From: Gilliamella sp. wkB108
Lineage (GTDB): Bacteria; Pseudomonadota; Gammaproteobacteria; Enterobacterales; Orbaceae
Direction of reading: 5' to 3'
Assembly: GCF_001690195.1 (NCBI RefSeq)
Contig: NZ_LZGM01000093.1
Location: 1 to 53,753 of the forward strand
DNA: 53,753 nt
Shown: positions 29,654-37,929 of the stretch, one piece after another
Position numbering within the stretch: the stretch's first letter is position 1
Layout of the letters: the number at the start of each line of letters is the position of its first letter
Position numbers and translations under genes: made by a program
The notes under the pieces: model-generated
Told to the model about the DNA's origin: nothing
The model's database searches: none
The model's input: only the letters and a program-made list of their open reading frames with translations

Positions 29654-30076
29654 TTATTGTTTTTGACAACTGCTATTATCCACATGAATGACAAAAGGCT
29701 TGTCATCTCCAATAGAATATACATAAGATAACCCATTTGGAAATCCCTTTTTACTCAACTTGAGCATTATGTTTACATTTTCACTTGTATCGCAGTATTT
29801 AGTTATTGCATTTCGTCTGAGGGTAGCTCGTGATGTTTCATCATTAAAGTCATCTTTTGAAACATTTTTAAGGCTTAATTGTAAGAATAATTCATTGTTA
29901 TCTTTATAAACATCTTGTAAAACAGTGTATTCGTTTAAATTCTGAGGGACTATTTTTTTCCAGGTTTCTATTACTCTATCCTGTATTGAATTCAATTCTT
30001 GGTCTGATAAATTCTGTTCGTCAGCAGCAATAACAAAAAATGGAGTAATTAAGAGAATTAACAATATTTTTTTCAT
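29654..30076 (-). CDS. Small secreted protein of unknown function
   Basis: Signal peptide MKKILLILLITPFFVIA followed by a 120-residue mature region, mixed charged and with two cysteines (about 98 and 137) that could pair. I recognise no domain. Start chosen at ATG 30076 because AGAGG lies 8 nt upstream; two earlier ATGs in frame are possible. Own terminator. It sits between the two repeat arrays together with a transposase relic, a sign of an accessory segment. Confidence 0.65.
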   Translation of the reverse strand: MKKILLILLITPFFVIAADEQNLSDQELNSIQDRVIETWKKIVPQNLNEYTVLQDVYKDNNELFLQLSLKNVSKDDFNDETSRATLRRNAITKYCDTSENVNIMLKLSKKGFPNGLSYVYSIGDDKPFVIHVDNSSCQKQ

Positions 30077-30190
30077 ATTCATTACCTCTAGAACAATTAT
30101 GCCTAATGATAACAAAAATAGTGTAGAAAAGTATCTAAAAATATTTAACTTTTGATGCTATTAAATTTTACAGAGAAAACAAAAGTCCTA

Positions 30191-30307
30191 TTAATTGAGG
30201 CTTTCTTTAAAATTAGAGTTATCTATGGCATATTTTTGGCAAAGCGCTTTAACCGCAATGCCAGCTTTGGCTTCTTTTAAAATAGATACAAATTGATGTT
30301 CTGACAT
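30191..30307 (-). pseudogene. Relic of an IS3-family transposase OrfA (N-terminal helix-turn-helix)
   Basis: A 38-codon frame reading SEHQFVSILKEAKAGIAVKA then LCQKYAIDNSNF matches the start of IS3-family (IS407-like) OrfA (consensus QIVSILKEAEAG...ICRKYGISDATFY). A nearby ATGAAAAAA in another frame looks like the original start, displaced by a small deletion. Everything after the HTH is missing; no terminal inverted repeats were found. Confidence 0.7.
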
Positions 30308-30390
30308 TTTTTCATATATAAATCCTCTTTTGCTTTTATCCTAGAGAATGTGCTACGTGTTTATGTACTATTTTAGAGCATATTTACAAG

Positions 30391-30865
30391 TATAAAAACC
30401 AAAGCTGAATCTAACAATTAAGCGAGTTATAACAGGCATAGATTGTAAAAAATATTCAGGAGTCTATACCGTTTCATTTTTGTTGACGCGTTAAATTCAA
30501 CAGCTAAGTGCCGATAGATGATGAATAGCTGTCAGATTTAATCTCGAATGCGATTAACTAAGTAGATATCATTGGCCATTGGTAAAGGTGTTTCAGGTCA
30601 GCTATATGTTTCAGTATAAAAACATCAGTATAAAACCAAAGCTGACTTCAACAGTTAAGATAATTATAACAGGCATAGATTGTAAAAAATATTCAGGAGT
30701 CTATACCGTTTCATTTTTGTTGATGCGTTAAATTCAACAGCTAAGTGCCGATAGTTGATTAATAGCTGTCAGATTTAATCTCGAACGCGATTAACTAAGT
30801 AGACATCATTGGCAATTGGTAAAGGTGTTTCAGGTCAGCGATACGTTTTAGTATGAAAACCAAGC
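30391..30865. repeat. Satellite-like tandem array B, about two units
   Basis: Same family as array A. It begins in mid-unit (ACCAAAGCTGAATCTAAC), with markers TTTCAGGTCAGC at 30591 and 30828 (237-bp spacing, one unit with a short internal TATAAAAAC duplication). The T-to-C change in the marker separates B from A. Confidence 0.9.
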
Positions 30866-30890
30866 AAACATCATCACTTCGATAATGTTT
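30866..30890. repeat. Hairpin closing array B
   Basis: AAACATCATC / GATAATGTTT with loop ACTTC and one mismatch; equivalent to the hairpin that ends array A. Confidence 0.7.
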
Positions 30891-30986
30891 GCAATGAGTA
30901 ATAAAATAGAGGCAAGTTTTTACTACTTTTTTTGAGCATTGCCAGATAGCATTTGCCTAAATTGATTCAATTAAGAACAAATTGAC

Positions 30987-31601
30987 TTAATTTAACTTTT
31001 TGCTGGCAAGCACTCGTTCAACGGTATCAACAATTGCCCGGGTTTGTGAATCAATTTCAATATTTACCTTGTCACCCACCTTTTTAGTGTTCAAGGTAGT
31101 AATCGCCAGTGTTTCTGGGATAAGATGAATTTCAAAACGATTCTGTTTAATATCGCCTATTGTTAAACTTGCACCATCTATACCAATGAAGCCTTTATAT
31201 AATACATATTTCATAAATTGCTCAGGTAGTTCTAATGTCATTTCACAGTTAGTCGCTGTTTTTTGGATATCAACAATTGTTGCTGTGCAAGAAACATGTC
31301 CTGACATAACATGTCCGCCAATTTCATCACCATATTTGGCACTTCGCTCGATATTAACGTAGTCATTGATTTTTTTATCACCTAAGGTGGTTAAGGCAAG
31401 TGTTTCTTCCATAAGGTCAAAGGTAACCCAATCATCTTCAAATCCGGTCACTGTTAAACAGCAACCATCATTGGCAATTGATGCACCAATTTCAAGATTA
31501 CTGGTTAATTTATGTGGAAATTTAACTTTATAAGTGCGTAATTTATCTTGATCTAAAATATCGATAATTTGACCTACCCCTTGAACAATGCCCGTATACA
31601 T
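30987..31601 (-). CDS. ribE: Riboflavin synthase alpha chain
   Basis: Makes riboflavin from two 6,7-dimethyl-8-ribityllumazine molecules. Two homologous lumazine-binding halves are visible: MYTGIVQGVG...NDGCCLTV (1-90) and GHVSCTATIV...GIDGASLTI (about 98-190). The start at 31601 is fixed by a very strong GGGGGAG ribosome site 5 nt upstream and gives 204 aa; 18 upstream in-frame codons are not needed. Called ribE or ribC depending on species. Stand-alone, as is usual in gammaproteobacteria; no FMN riboswitch pattern was found upstream. Confidence 0.95.
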   Translation of the reverse strand: MYTGIVQGVGQIIDILDQDKLRTYKVKFPHKLTSNLEIGASIANDGCCLTVTGFEDDWVTFDLMEETLALTTLGDKKINDYVNIERSAKYGDEIGGHVMSGHVSCTATIVDIQKTATNCEMTLELPEQFMKYVLYKGFIGIDGASLTIGDIKQNRFEIHLIPETLAITTLNTKKVGDKVNIEIDSQTRAIVDTVERVLASKKLN

Positions 31602-31924
31602 ATAATCTCCCCCTATAATATCCATAACTGGATCTACTTTAATACAAAAACACAATTCGCAACAAAATACTATTTATTGGATTAATTCTCAATGATTAAT
31701 TTTAAGTGCTATAACCCCAGATTGGTTTAATCGACTTAGTGGTAAATTTGCTATAAATCCACTTTATAGCTAAAAAGATACCTATTTTTATTTTCAACTG
31801 TTATGATCGCTTTTGTCTTAATATGATTTGAACAATCAATGGTAAATCATATTCACCCTAAGCGTTGATAATCTAAAAATTATGTTTATGAGAATATGAC
31901 TCAATTTATTAAGGATCGTTTTTT
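31602..31924. other. Divergent promoter region of ribE and crcB
   Basis: About 320 bp. No gene. No convincing FMN or fluoride riboswitch. An AAGGA ribosome site precedes crcB. Confidence 0.4.
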
Positions 31925-32302
31925 ATGCTAAAACTCATTATTGCAATTTCGATAGGCTCGGTGGCTGGTGGATTATTTCGTTGGTTTTTATCATTAAAAT
32001 TAAACGTAATCAATTGTGTTATTCCATTAGGAACGCTACTGTCAAATTTAATTGCTGGTTATATTATTGGCTTTGCTATTGCCTTTTTTAATCATTCAAA
32101 TCTTTCACCGGAGTGGCGTCTGCTGGTTATTACCGGTTTTTGTGGAGGATTATCAACTTTTTCAACCTTCTCCGCTGAAATCGTCAATTTTCTACAAGAA
32201 GGACGTATTGCTTGGGGACTGACAACGATAGTTATTCATGTCATTGGATCAGTATTAATGACTCTATTAGGCTTTTGGTCATATCAACTGTTACGTACTT
32301 AA
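31925..32302 (+). CDS. crcB: Fluoride ion channel CrcB/FluC
   Basis: Small four-helix membrane protein that exports fluoride as a dual-topology dimer. The diagnostic [13 protein letters not shown] (about 75-87) and an N-terminal [10 protein letters not shown] are present, as is the N in LLSNLIAGY. 125 aa is the standard length. Single gene, so homodimer. Confidence 0.95.
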   Translation: MLKLIIAISIGSVAGGLFRWFLSLKLNVINCVIPLGTLLSNLIAGYIIGFAIAFFNHSNLSPEWRLLVITGFCGGLSTFSTFSAEIVNFLQEGRIAWGLTTIVIHVIGSVLMTLLGFWSYQLLRT

Positions 32303-32343
32303 AACAATTTTAAACAGATCCAGTAACAAAAAAATAAATAGTA

Positions 32344-32372
32344 TTTACAACCGCGAATTACTGTATTAATAT
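32344..32372 (+). promoter_or_regulatory. Predicted sulA promoter
   Basis: -35 TTTACA (32344-32349), 17-bp spacer, -10 TAATAT (32367-32372). The start point would fall inside the LexA box. Confidence 0.6.
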
Positions 32373-32375
32373 ACA

Positions 32376-32391
32376 CTGTATATAAATACAG
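32376..32391 (+). promoter_or_regulatory. LexA (SOS) box of sulA
   Basis: CTGTATATAAATACAG, an exact CTGT-N8-ACAG match; symmetry continues one base pair or more on each side (CA...TG). It sits 14 nt before the sulA start and over the predicted transcription start, so LexA would block initiation. Confidence 0.92.
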
Positions 32392-32404
32392 TGTCGAGGT
32401 TATT

Positions 32405-32794
32405 ATGCTTATTGAAGATTTCCCACAACAATTTATGACTGTAAACTTTGAGTCACCATTTCAACAAGTTTTACAGCAACAAAAACCTTTATTATGTTCG
32501 TTTAATAAAGCTAAAAAATGGCAGTTATGGTTATCCGATCGTCCAATGTTAAAACGATCATGGATAAATATTGCCGGTCTTGATAAGCAAAAGGTAGTAC
32601 ATTTGGCAAACCTGAATAACGATAACTTAATTTCTACCATTGAAAAAGCATTGCGTAGCAAAACTTGCAGTTATATCGTTGCTTGTATTAATCATCTTAG
32701 TGAACAAGATAAAAAACGAATACAACAAGCCGTTTTAACCAGTGATACCTGTTTGTTTTTAGTGCAAGATGATCAACAAATACAGTATCATTAA
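32405..32794 (+). CDS. sulA: SOS-induced cell division inhibitor SulA
   Basis: Blocks FtsZ assembly during DNA damage. The segment KKWQLWLSDRPMLKRSW...IAGLDKQKVVHLANL...TIEKALRSKTCSYIVACI aligns with E. coli SulA SRWQLWLTPQQKLSREW...SGLPLTKVMQISQL...MVRALRTGNYSVVIGWL. At 129 aa it is about 40 residues shorter, mainly at the N-terminus. GAGG lies 5 nt before ATG. The LexA box upstream agrees with the assignment. Proteolysis by Lon, as in E. coli, is an inference (the C-terminal YH end is retained: QYH). Confidence 0.88.
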   Translation: MLIEDFPQQFMTVNFESPFQQVLQQQKPLLCSFNKAKKWQLWLSDRPMLKRSWINIAGLDKQKVVHLANLNNDNLISTIEKALRSKTCSYIVACINHLSEQDKKRIQQAVLTSDTCLFLVQDDQQIQYH

Positions 32795-32818
32795 TCGGTT
32801 AACTATTTAAGTAAACAG

Positions 32819-32847
32819 AAGTAGGATATTTAATTATTATCCTACTT
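32819..32847. terminator. Bidirectional terminator between sulA and the alcohol dehydrogenase gene
   Basis: AAGTAGGATA / TATCCTACTT, a perfect 10-bp stem with 9-nt loop, T/A-flanked, between convergent genes. Confidence 0.8.
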
Positions 32848-32914
32848 TGTTAGATAAAGTTGTAGTATTGATTGACGTTAACTCATCAGGTTTTTGCCAT
32901 TTTAAGATAGAAAT

Positions 32915-33976
32915 TTATTTATCTTGTTTGAGTGACTGCATATCGATGACAAAACGATATTTAACGTCACTTTTCTTCATGCGGTCAAAGGCTTGATTAA
33001 TATATTGGATATCAATAACTTCAACATCAGAACTAATATTATGCTCTGCACAGAAATTTAACATTTCTTGAGTTTCTGGAATACCGCCAATCATAGAGCC
33101 AGCAACAGTTTTTCGTCCAGAGATTAAATTAAAGCTATGTATAAAGGGATCTAGAGGTCCCAGATAACCTACTAATACAATGGTGCCATTTAACGATAAA
33201 GTTGAAATATAAGGATTGATATCATGTACATTAGGAATAGTATCAATAATGACATCAAATTTACCTTTCACTGACTTCATTTGTGCTTCGTCAGTAGATA
33301 ACACAATATGATCAGCACCTAAACGAATGGCATCTTCTGATTTATTTTTTGAACGGGTAAACAGAGTTACTTGCGCACCTAATCCTTTAGCAAGTTTTAT
33401 CGCCATGTGACCCAGCCCACCTAAACCAACAACGGCTACACGAGTATTTTTACCAACTTTCCAATGTCTAAGAGGTGACCATGTAGTAATACCGGCACAT
33501 AACAAAGGTGCAGCACCTTCTAATGCAATACCTTTAGGGATGTTGAGTACAAAGCGTTCAGAAACAATAATTCTTTCTGAATAACCGCCATATGTTGGCA
33601 TTTTATCTCGAGGATCTATGCTATTATAAGTTTCTATAAACCCTGCTTCACAATATTGCTCAAGTCCATGTTCGCAAGGTGAACAATGACGACAGGAATC
33701 AACAATGCAGCCTACACCTGCTATATCACCAACTTTAAATTTAGTGACATCAGAACCAATTTGAACAACTTTGCCTATAATTTCATGGCCAGGTACTAAA
33801 GGATATCGAGACATCCCCCAGTCATTTTCAACTTGATGAATATCGGAATGGCAAACACCACAATAAAGAATCTCAATTTCAACATCATCAGGACGAATAT
33901 CCCTTCTTTCAAAATGTAAAGGAGCCAGATTAGATTTAACCTTAGTTACACCATAGCCTAGTACTTTTAACGTCAT
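32915..33976 (-). CDS. Zinc-dependent NAD(P) alcohol dehydrogenase (cinnamyl-ADH/YahK-like)
   Basis: Cytoplasmic medium-chain dehydrogenase/reductase that probably reduces aldehydes with NADPH. Catalytic zinc: C40-H (CGVCHSDIHQ) and PGHEIIG; structural zinc: CxxCxxC-type cluster in DSCRHCSPCEHGLEQYC; Rossmann motif VVGLGGLGHMAIKLAKGLGA. 353 aa. The CAD subgroup is broad-specificity, so natural substrate is unknown. AGGAG ribosome site; monocistronic. Confidence 0.9.
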   Translation of the reverse strand: MTLKVLGYGVTKVKSNLAPLHFERRDIRPDDVEIEILYCGVCHSDIHQVENDWGMSRYPLVPGHEIIGKVVQIGSDVTKFKVGDIAGVGCIVDSCRHCSPCEHGLEQYCEAGFIETYNSIDPRDKMPTYGGYSERIIVSERFVLNIPKGIALEGAAPLLCAGITTWSPLRHWKVGKNTRVAVVGLGGLGHMAIKLAKGLGAQVTLFTRSKNKSEDAIRLGADHIVLSTDEAQMKSVKGKFDVIIDTIPNVHDINPYISTLSLNGTIVLVGYLGPLDPFIHSFNLISGRKTVAGSMIGGIPETQEMLNFCAEHNISSDVEVIDIQYINQAFDRMKKSDVKYRFVIDMQSLKQDK

Positions 33977-34250
33977 ACAATATCTCCTATCATAAGTTAA
34001 ATTGACATATTCCTATAAGATCACGGCGAGCATTTTATAAAGAGTTAGCGTAAAAGCAGGATGATAAAATGCGGATCATGAGCAAATGAAATGACAAACA
34101 ATAACTGTTATCAATGACATTGTACTCGCTATTTGCTGATTAAACTCTATCTAAATTGTTTAATTATCAAATTAGCGCTAGCCTCTGTCAGTAATTACCT
34201 TGTTATCGCTGAAAATTGATATAAACAAGCAACATAATAATTTTTATCAA

Positions 34251-34517
34251 TTAGTTATTAGCTATCTTATATTGGCTTTTTGTTTTTGTTTTTGTTTTTT
34301 TGAATAGAATAGATAAGATAAACAACATTAACAGATCTACACATAATATGGTTGCAATGAAATAAATGATTGAATAACACTCTTCTCTTTCATAATCGAA
34401 TATAAATGCGTCAGGAGCATCACTAAGTAGATCAGCAAGATTACTTATCAAAATATATAATGCCAATAAACCGATACTCACTAGTACAACTATCGCTAGA
34501 ATAAACAGTAGCATCAA
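34251..34517 (-). CDS. Small two-helix membrane protein, unknown
   Basis: 88 aa; TM helices at about 2-28 and 49-72 separated by an acidic loop (SDAPDAFIFDYEREE), with a lysine-rich tail (KKTKTKTKSQYK) encoded by a TTTTTG-type simple repeat. No family recognised and no strong ribosome site; accepted for its coherent hydrophobic pattern. Confidence 0.5.
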   Translation of the reverse strand: MMLLFILAIVVLVSIGLLALYILISNLADLLSDAPDAFIFDYEREECYSIIYFIATILCVDLLMLFILSILFKKTKTKTKSQYKIANN

Positions 34518-34743
34518 AATCGTTTTTTATGCATGTGAAATTTCTTGTAAACGATGTTCATCTCTTAAGATTATAATTATTTTTTTACACATTTGTTTAA
34601 TTGTTTTATTTCATTCAGTTTTTTTCAATATTGATTATCATCATGTCTAATGCCTTGTACATTTCAATCACATTAAAGATCTTTTAATTAAATCAAAATC
34701 AGTTAGTAACGATATTATTGGATATAAAAATAATACGTGATAT

Positions 34744-34765
34744 TATAATAAGTACACTTATTATA
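34744..34765 (+). promoter_or_regulatory. Palindromic operator over the -10 of the SRPBCC-marR pair
   Basis: Arms ATAATAAGT and ACTTATTAT separated by 2 bp (34745-34764), plus one more pair outside. The left arm contains a TATAAT -10 (34744-34749). Size and symmetry suit a MarR dimer, suggesting autorepression. Confidence 0.7.
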
Positions 34766-34779
34766 TTAAGGAAAAAACA

Positions 34780-35211
34780 ATGTTACCAATATCTATCACT
34801 TTTACTCTTCCTACCATAGCGAGTCCTGACAAAATTTGGCAATATTATACTCATCTTTCATTAAGAAAATTATGGGAAACAGATCTTGAAGCGTTTACCC
34901 TACAAGGAGAAATTGCAACAGGCGTGAAAGGCTTATTTAAACTGCAAAATATGCCTGAAATGGAAGTAACCTTATCAAAAGTTATTATTAATGAGCAATT
35001 CACTGAGCAATTTGTAATGGCTGATATAGGAAAACTATATTTTTCTCATCAAATAATAAAGATCTCGCCAACTCAATATGCACTTAAATCAGAAATAACT
35101 TTGCAGCCAGATGAACAAATGGATGATAAATCCTGTTATGATTTTCTAAAAAATATTTCTGATGATATTATTGATAAAGCATATCGTTTGAAAAGTCTCA
35201 TTGAAAGGTAA
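34780..35211 (+). CDS. SRPBCC-superfamily protein
   Basis: 143 aa; N-terminus SPDKIWQYYTHLSLRKLWET is a typical START/polyketide-cyclase-like entry, followed by alternating beta strands and a long C-terminal helix (SDDIIDKAYRLKSLIE). Such proteins form a hydrophobic cavity for small lipophilic ligands. It precedes a MarR gene by 3 nt, so it may bind or process the compound sensed by the regulator (inference). AAGGA ribosome site. Confidence 0.72.
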   Translation: MLPISITFTLPTIASPDKIWQYYTHLSLRKLWETDLEAFTLQGEIATGVKGLFKLQNMPEMEVTLSKVIINEQFTEQFVMADIGKLYFSHQIIKISPTQYALKSEITLQPDEQMDDKSCYDFLKNISDDIIDKAYRLKSLIER

Positions 35212-35214
35212 ATT

Positions 35215-35673
35215 ATGGCAAAAGACAATAAGTTCTTATCTCAATTCCAAAAGGATTCGGATTCAATCGGTTTTTTATTTATGAGAACTTATTCGTCTTG
35301 GCATAATGCAATTAAAAAATGTTTAAAAACACAGTCGATTACTCATCCACAATTTGTGGTACTCGCCACTCTGGCCTATTTATCACAACAACCGGAAGAG
35401 ATAACGCAGGTTATTTTAGCTAATCAAACTAATATTGATGTCATGACCATTTCACAAATATTAGAAAATCTGGAAAAAAAGGCTTTCATTATGCGTACCA
35501 CTTCAAATAAAGACAGTCGGGCAAAATCAATAACATTAACCCAAAATGGGTTTGATATGGCAAATAAAACGGTACCATTAGTAGAACAGATAGATAAGGA
35601 TTTTTTTTCCAAACTTGGAAAAGGCACCCAGCAATTTAATGATATGTTACTGACCTTATTAAAAGATCAGTAA
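35215..35673 (+). CDS. MarR-family transcriptional regulator
   Basis: 152 aa with the MarR winged helix: THPQFVVLATLAYLSQ (helix 2), NQTNIDVMTISQILENLEKK (recognition helix, about 72-91) and the wing MRTTSNKDSRAKSITLTQNG. Second gene of the SRPBCC operon, and the palindrome at 34744-34765 is its likely operator. Ligand unknown. Confidence 0.9.
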   Translation: MAKDNKFLSQFQKDSDSIGFLFMRTYSSWHNAIKKCLKTQSITHPQFVVLATLAYLSQQPEEITQVILANQTNIDVMTISQILENLEKKAFIMRTTSNKDSRAKSITLTQNGFDMANKTVPLVEQIDKDFFSKLGKGTQQFNDMLLTLLKDQ

Positions 35674-35805
35674 AAAATAGAGTTATTCATTGATGAATAA
35701 TCGTCTAAAGGTATGAACCGGTCAGCATTATCATCCTGTCTTCATTGCCACACCAACCATATCCTTGAACCATTATGATAGATTATCTTTCGATCTATTT
35801 AGATA

Positions 35806-36231
35806 TTAATTGGTTTGGATGATTTCAGTAGTACCTGTAGGTTCAGTCGTTAACCTCATTATCATGGTTTGATTGGGTATTAGTGTGAAATTTCGATCGC
35901 GTCGAGGTGGTATATTGTAACTGCATAAGCCTGTAGTTGCTAAAATTGAAGCGCCCATTTTTACCTCTCCACTTGGAACATAAAATGATGCGCGTTCTTT
36001 AATATCAAATTTGGCAACTTCATTGCCATTAATATATAAGTTTACATAACAACTACTGCCCAAAGCACCTTTATCACGAATGAAAATTAAATTGGTAGAA
36101 TTTTTAACATTTTGCTGATACATAAAAATCCTCTCAGCAGGAACATCTTTAATCTCATTTGAAGCTGGTTGAGAGGTCGTACATCCAATTAAGGTGATAC
36201 TAACTAAACTCATTATTAAAAACTTAATCAT
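35806..36231 (-). CDS. Predicted outer-envelope lipoprotein
   Basis: Lipoprotein signal with lipobox LIGC (C17) and TTSQP after it (no +2 aspartate, so outer-membrane sorting via Lol is expected). The mature part, GALGSSCYVNLYINGNEVAKF then VPSGEV, resembles DUF2846-like beta-sandwich lipoproteins, but that is tentative. AAGGA ribosome site. Monocistronic. Confidence 0.75.
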   Translation of the reverse strand: MIKFLIMSLVSITLIGCTTSQPASNEIKDVPAERIFMYQQNVKNSTNLIFIRDKGALGSSCYVNLYINGNEVAKFDIKERASFYVPSGEVKMGASILATTGLCSYNIPPRRDRNFTLIPNQTMIMRLTTEPTGTTEIIQTN

Positions 36232-36520
36232 ACCATTTCCTTATCGAGTAATTTTAGGTAATAGTATGAGATTTAAACAACTTAAGCAATAACAAAACAT
36301 CACAAAAGCAGGTTGGCAAACTTAACTTCATGGTCAATGCTAACGAGTTAAGATCTTTCCAAAATTATCACACTTACCATACATATCTTTACTGTCGTTG
36401 TTTTTATTTAACTTTAGATGAGCATATTAAAGTGACGCTGTTTAGTAAAACAGCATAAATCGTTTTTTATAGCGTAACACGATTTGCCATATTTATATAT
36501 TTACATATTTTGGATTTAAA

Positions 36521-36551
36521 TACAGATAGTTAAGTAATTAAACTATCTGTA
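36521..36551 (-). terminator. Likely terminator downstream of sseB
   Basis: Perfect 11-bp stem (TACAGATAGTT / AACTATCTGTA), 9-nt loop, about 75 nt after the sseB stop. The rest of the 36232-36624 spacer has one more small hairpin (GCTGTTT-AGTA-AAACAGC, 36437-36454) but no gene. Confidence 0.55.
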
Positions 36552-36624
36552 ATTGGTTATTGCCTGACTTAGTAAAAAAGTCGCAATAATCGATAAGTAA
36601 AATGGAGCAGGTCAAGTTACTCCA

Positions 36625-37455
36625 TTATTTGCCAAATAATCGATTTAATATGCCTTTTTTCTTCTTGTAAAACGGTTTTTCATCTTTAATAGCTTGTTGC
36701 CCAAAGGAGGTATCTGCTGTAATAAAATCGACAAATTTATCTTGGACAAGATACGGTTTAATAACTTCTCCCAACTCATTAAATATCAATTTGGGATTGA
36801 TGCCTTGATTTATATCTAGCACAATTAAAAAACTCTGTTGCTGATTTTGTATCATTAATCTTAAATAGGCACTGTTAACTTCAGATTTAGTTTGTAAATG
36901 TTGGCAAATTGCATTAACTAATTGTTGTGGGTATTCTGTTGGTGAACCAATAAGCACCTCTGTATCTTCAGTAATGGAAATTTCACTTTCTTTAATGGCT
37001 GACGGTGGAATATTACCAGATACGATAGCTTCTAATATGGTTCGATCAATTTGTATAATATTACCAAAAGGGTTAATAACAACACCATGACACTCTTTAG
37101 AATCCTTTAATAGGGATTGATAATCGACGATATTGACAACTAAAGTTTGTTGATCTTCGATGTTTTGCCATTTTCTCAATTCATCCCAATCAGTGAATGC
37201 AGGAAAAAACTGTTCATTTTTATTATTGTTAATCATAACAAATGAAAGCTGAGTTTCTTGAGTCAACGTCATCGTATTATCTTCATTTTTCTCTACATTA
37301 TCAGGTATTACAATCATAATAGGAGCCAATAACTTAGCATCCTTTATTTTGTTAAAAAGCAGTTTTTGTTTTTCTATTGAAGGCGCTGCATTAAATGCTT
37401 GTAAGGCTTCGATTAACTCAGGGTTGGTAACTGGCTCGTTAATATTAAAACTCAT
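36625..37455 (-). CDS. sseB: SseB-family protein
   Basis: Matches enhanced serine sensitivity protein B: an N-terminal domain with PELIEALQAFNAAPSIEKQK and the signature FFPAFTDWDELRKW (about 82-95), GVVINPFGNIIQIDR, and a C-terminal SseB domain from about 150 on. 276 aa (E. coli 258). Overproduced SseB affects serine sensitivity in E. coli; molecular role unclear. AAGGA ribosome site. It is not the secreted SPI-2 SseB. Confidence 0.82.
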   Translation of the reverse strand: MSFNINEPVTNPELIEALQAFNAAPSIEKQKLLFNKIKDAKLLAPIMIVIPDNVEKNEDNTMTLTQETQLSFVMINNNKNEQFFPAFTDWDELRKWQNIEDQQTLVVNIVDYQSLLKDSKECHGVVINPFGNIIQIDRTILEAIVSGNIPPSAIKESEISITEDTEVLIGSPTEYPQQLVNAICQHLQTKSEVNSAYLRLMIQNQQQSFLIVLDINQGINPKLIFNELGEVIKPYLVQDKFVDFITADTSFGQQAIKDEKPFYKKKKGILNRLFGK

Positions 37456-37929
37456 TACTATTTCCTTATAATTTAACTTATACTGTTATATTGGTGATGC
37501 AATAATCGAACATTTTTTTCATTATCTAATATAAGGTGACTTATTTAACCTTCTGTCAGATTCTGGGTATTGTGGATGATCAATGACGGGTTATTTTGTT
37601 GGTGAATTTTATAGTATATCAATTTCGCATACTTTTCTAGTTATGAATCGTCACTGATTTTTCTATATCTGATGCCATGACTGTTTGTTAATAAACCTTG
37701 TTACGCGTTAAAATGAGACTTTCCCTATTAATAAGTCAGTATGCATTATATCAATTCATACTAAAGAGGATATTATCCACCTTATAAAATAGCAAAGACG
37801 GGAGTATATTTGTCACTAATTTAAATTATCCGATTCATTAAAAGCAAAAATACCCTGTTGAAGTGTTTGGACGTAAATTAATTCCTCTTCTTCATCAGGG
37901 CTAGTTTGATGTTTTATTGTTATATTTAT
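37456..37929. other. Spacer between araD and sseB, with an in-frame tail after araD
   Basis: No complete gene. Directly after the araD TAA, the same reading frame on the minus strand stays open for 37 codons to TAG at 37816-37818 and includes SPDEEEELIYVQTLQQGIFA. It has no ATG of its own. The remaining 360 bp show nothing recognisable. Confidence 0.45.

Noticed and set aside
28381-30865. Regular repeats as a CRISPR array
   Set aside because: The units are about 220 bp and similar throughout; there are no short repeats separated by unique spacers and no cas genes.
31840-31924. Fluoride riboswitch ahead of crcB
   Set aside because: GGTAAATCATATTCACC faintly recalls the first stem, but the pseudoknot partner and the GATG...CTCCTAC-type segment do not match.
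31602-31924. FMN riboswitch ahead of ribE
   Set aside because: No RFN-type conserved blocks seen; stand-alone ribE usually lacks one.
35683-35700. TTATTCAT-TG-ATGAATAA palindrome after the marR gene
   Set aside because: All A/T-rich stem without a T tail; a 2-nt loop makes it unlikely as a terminator, and no role could be supported.
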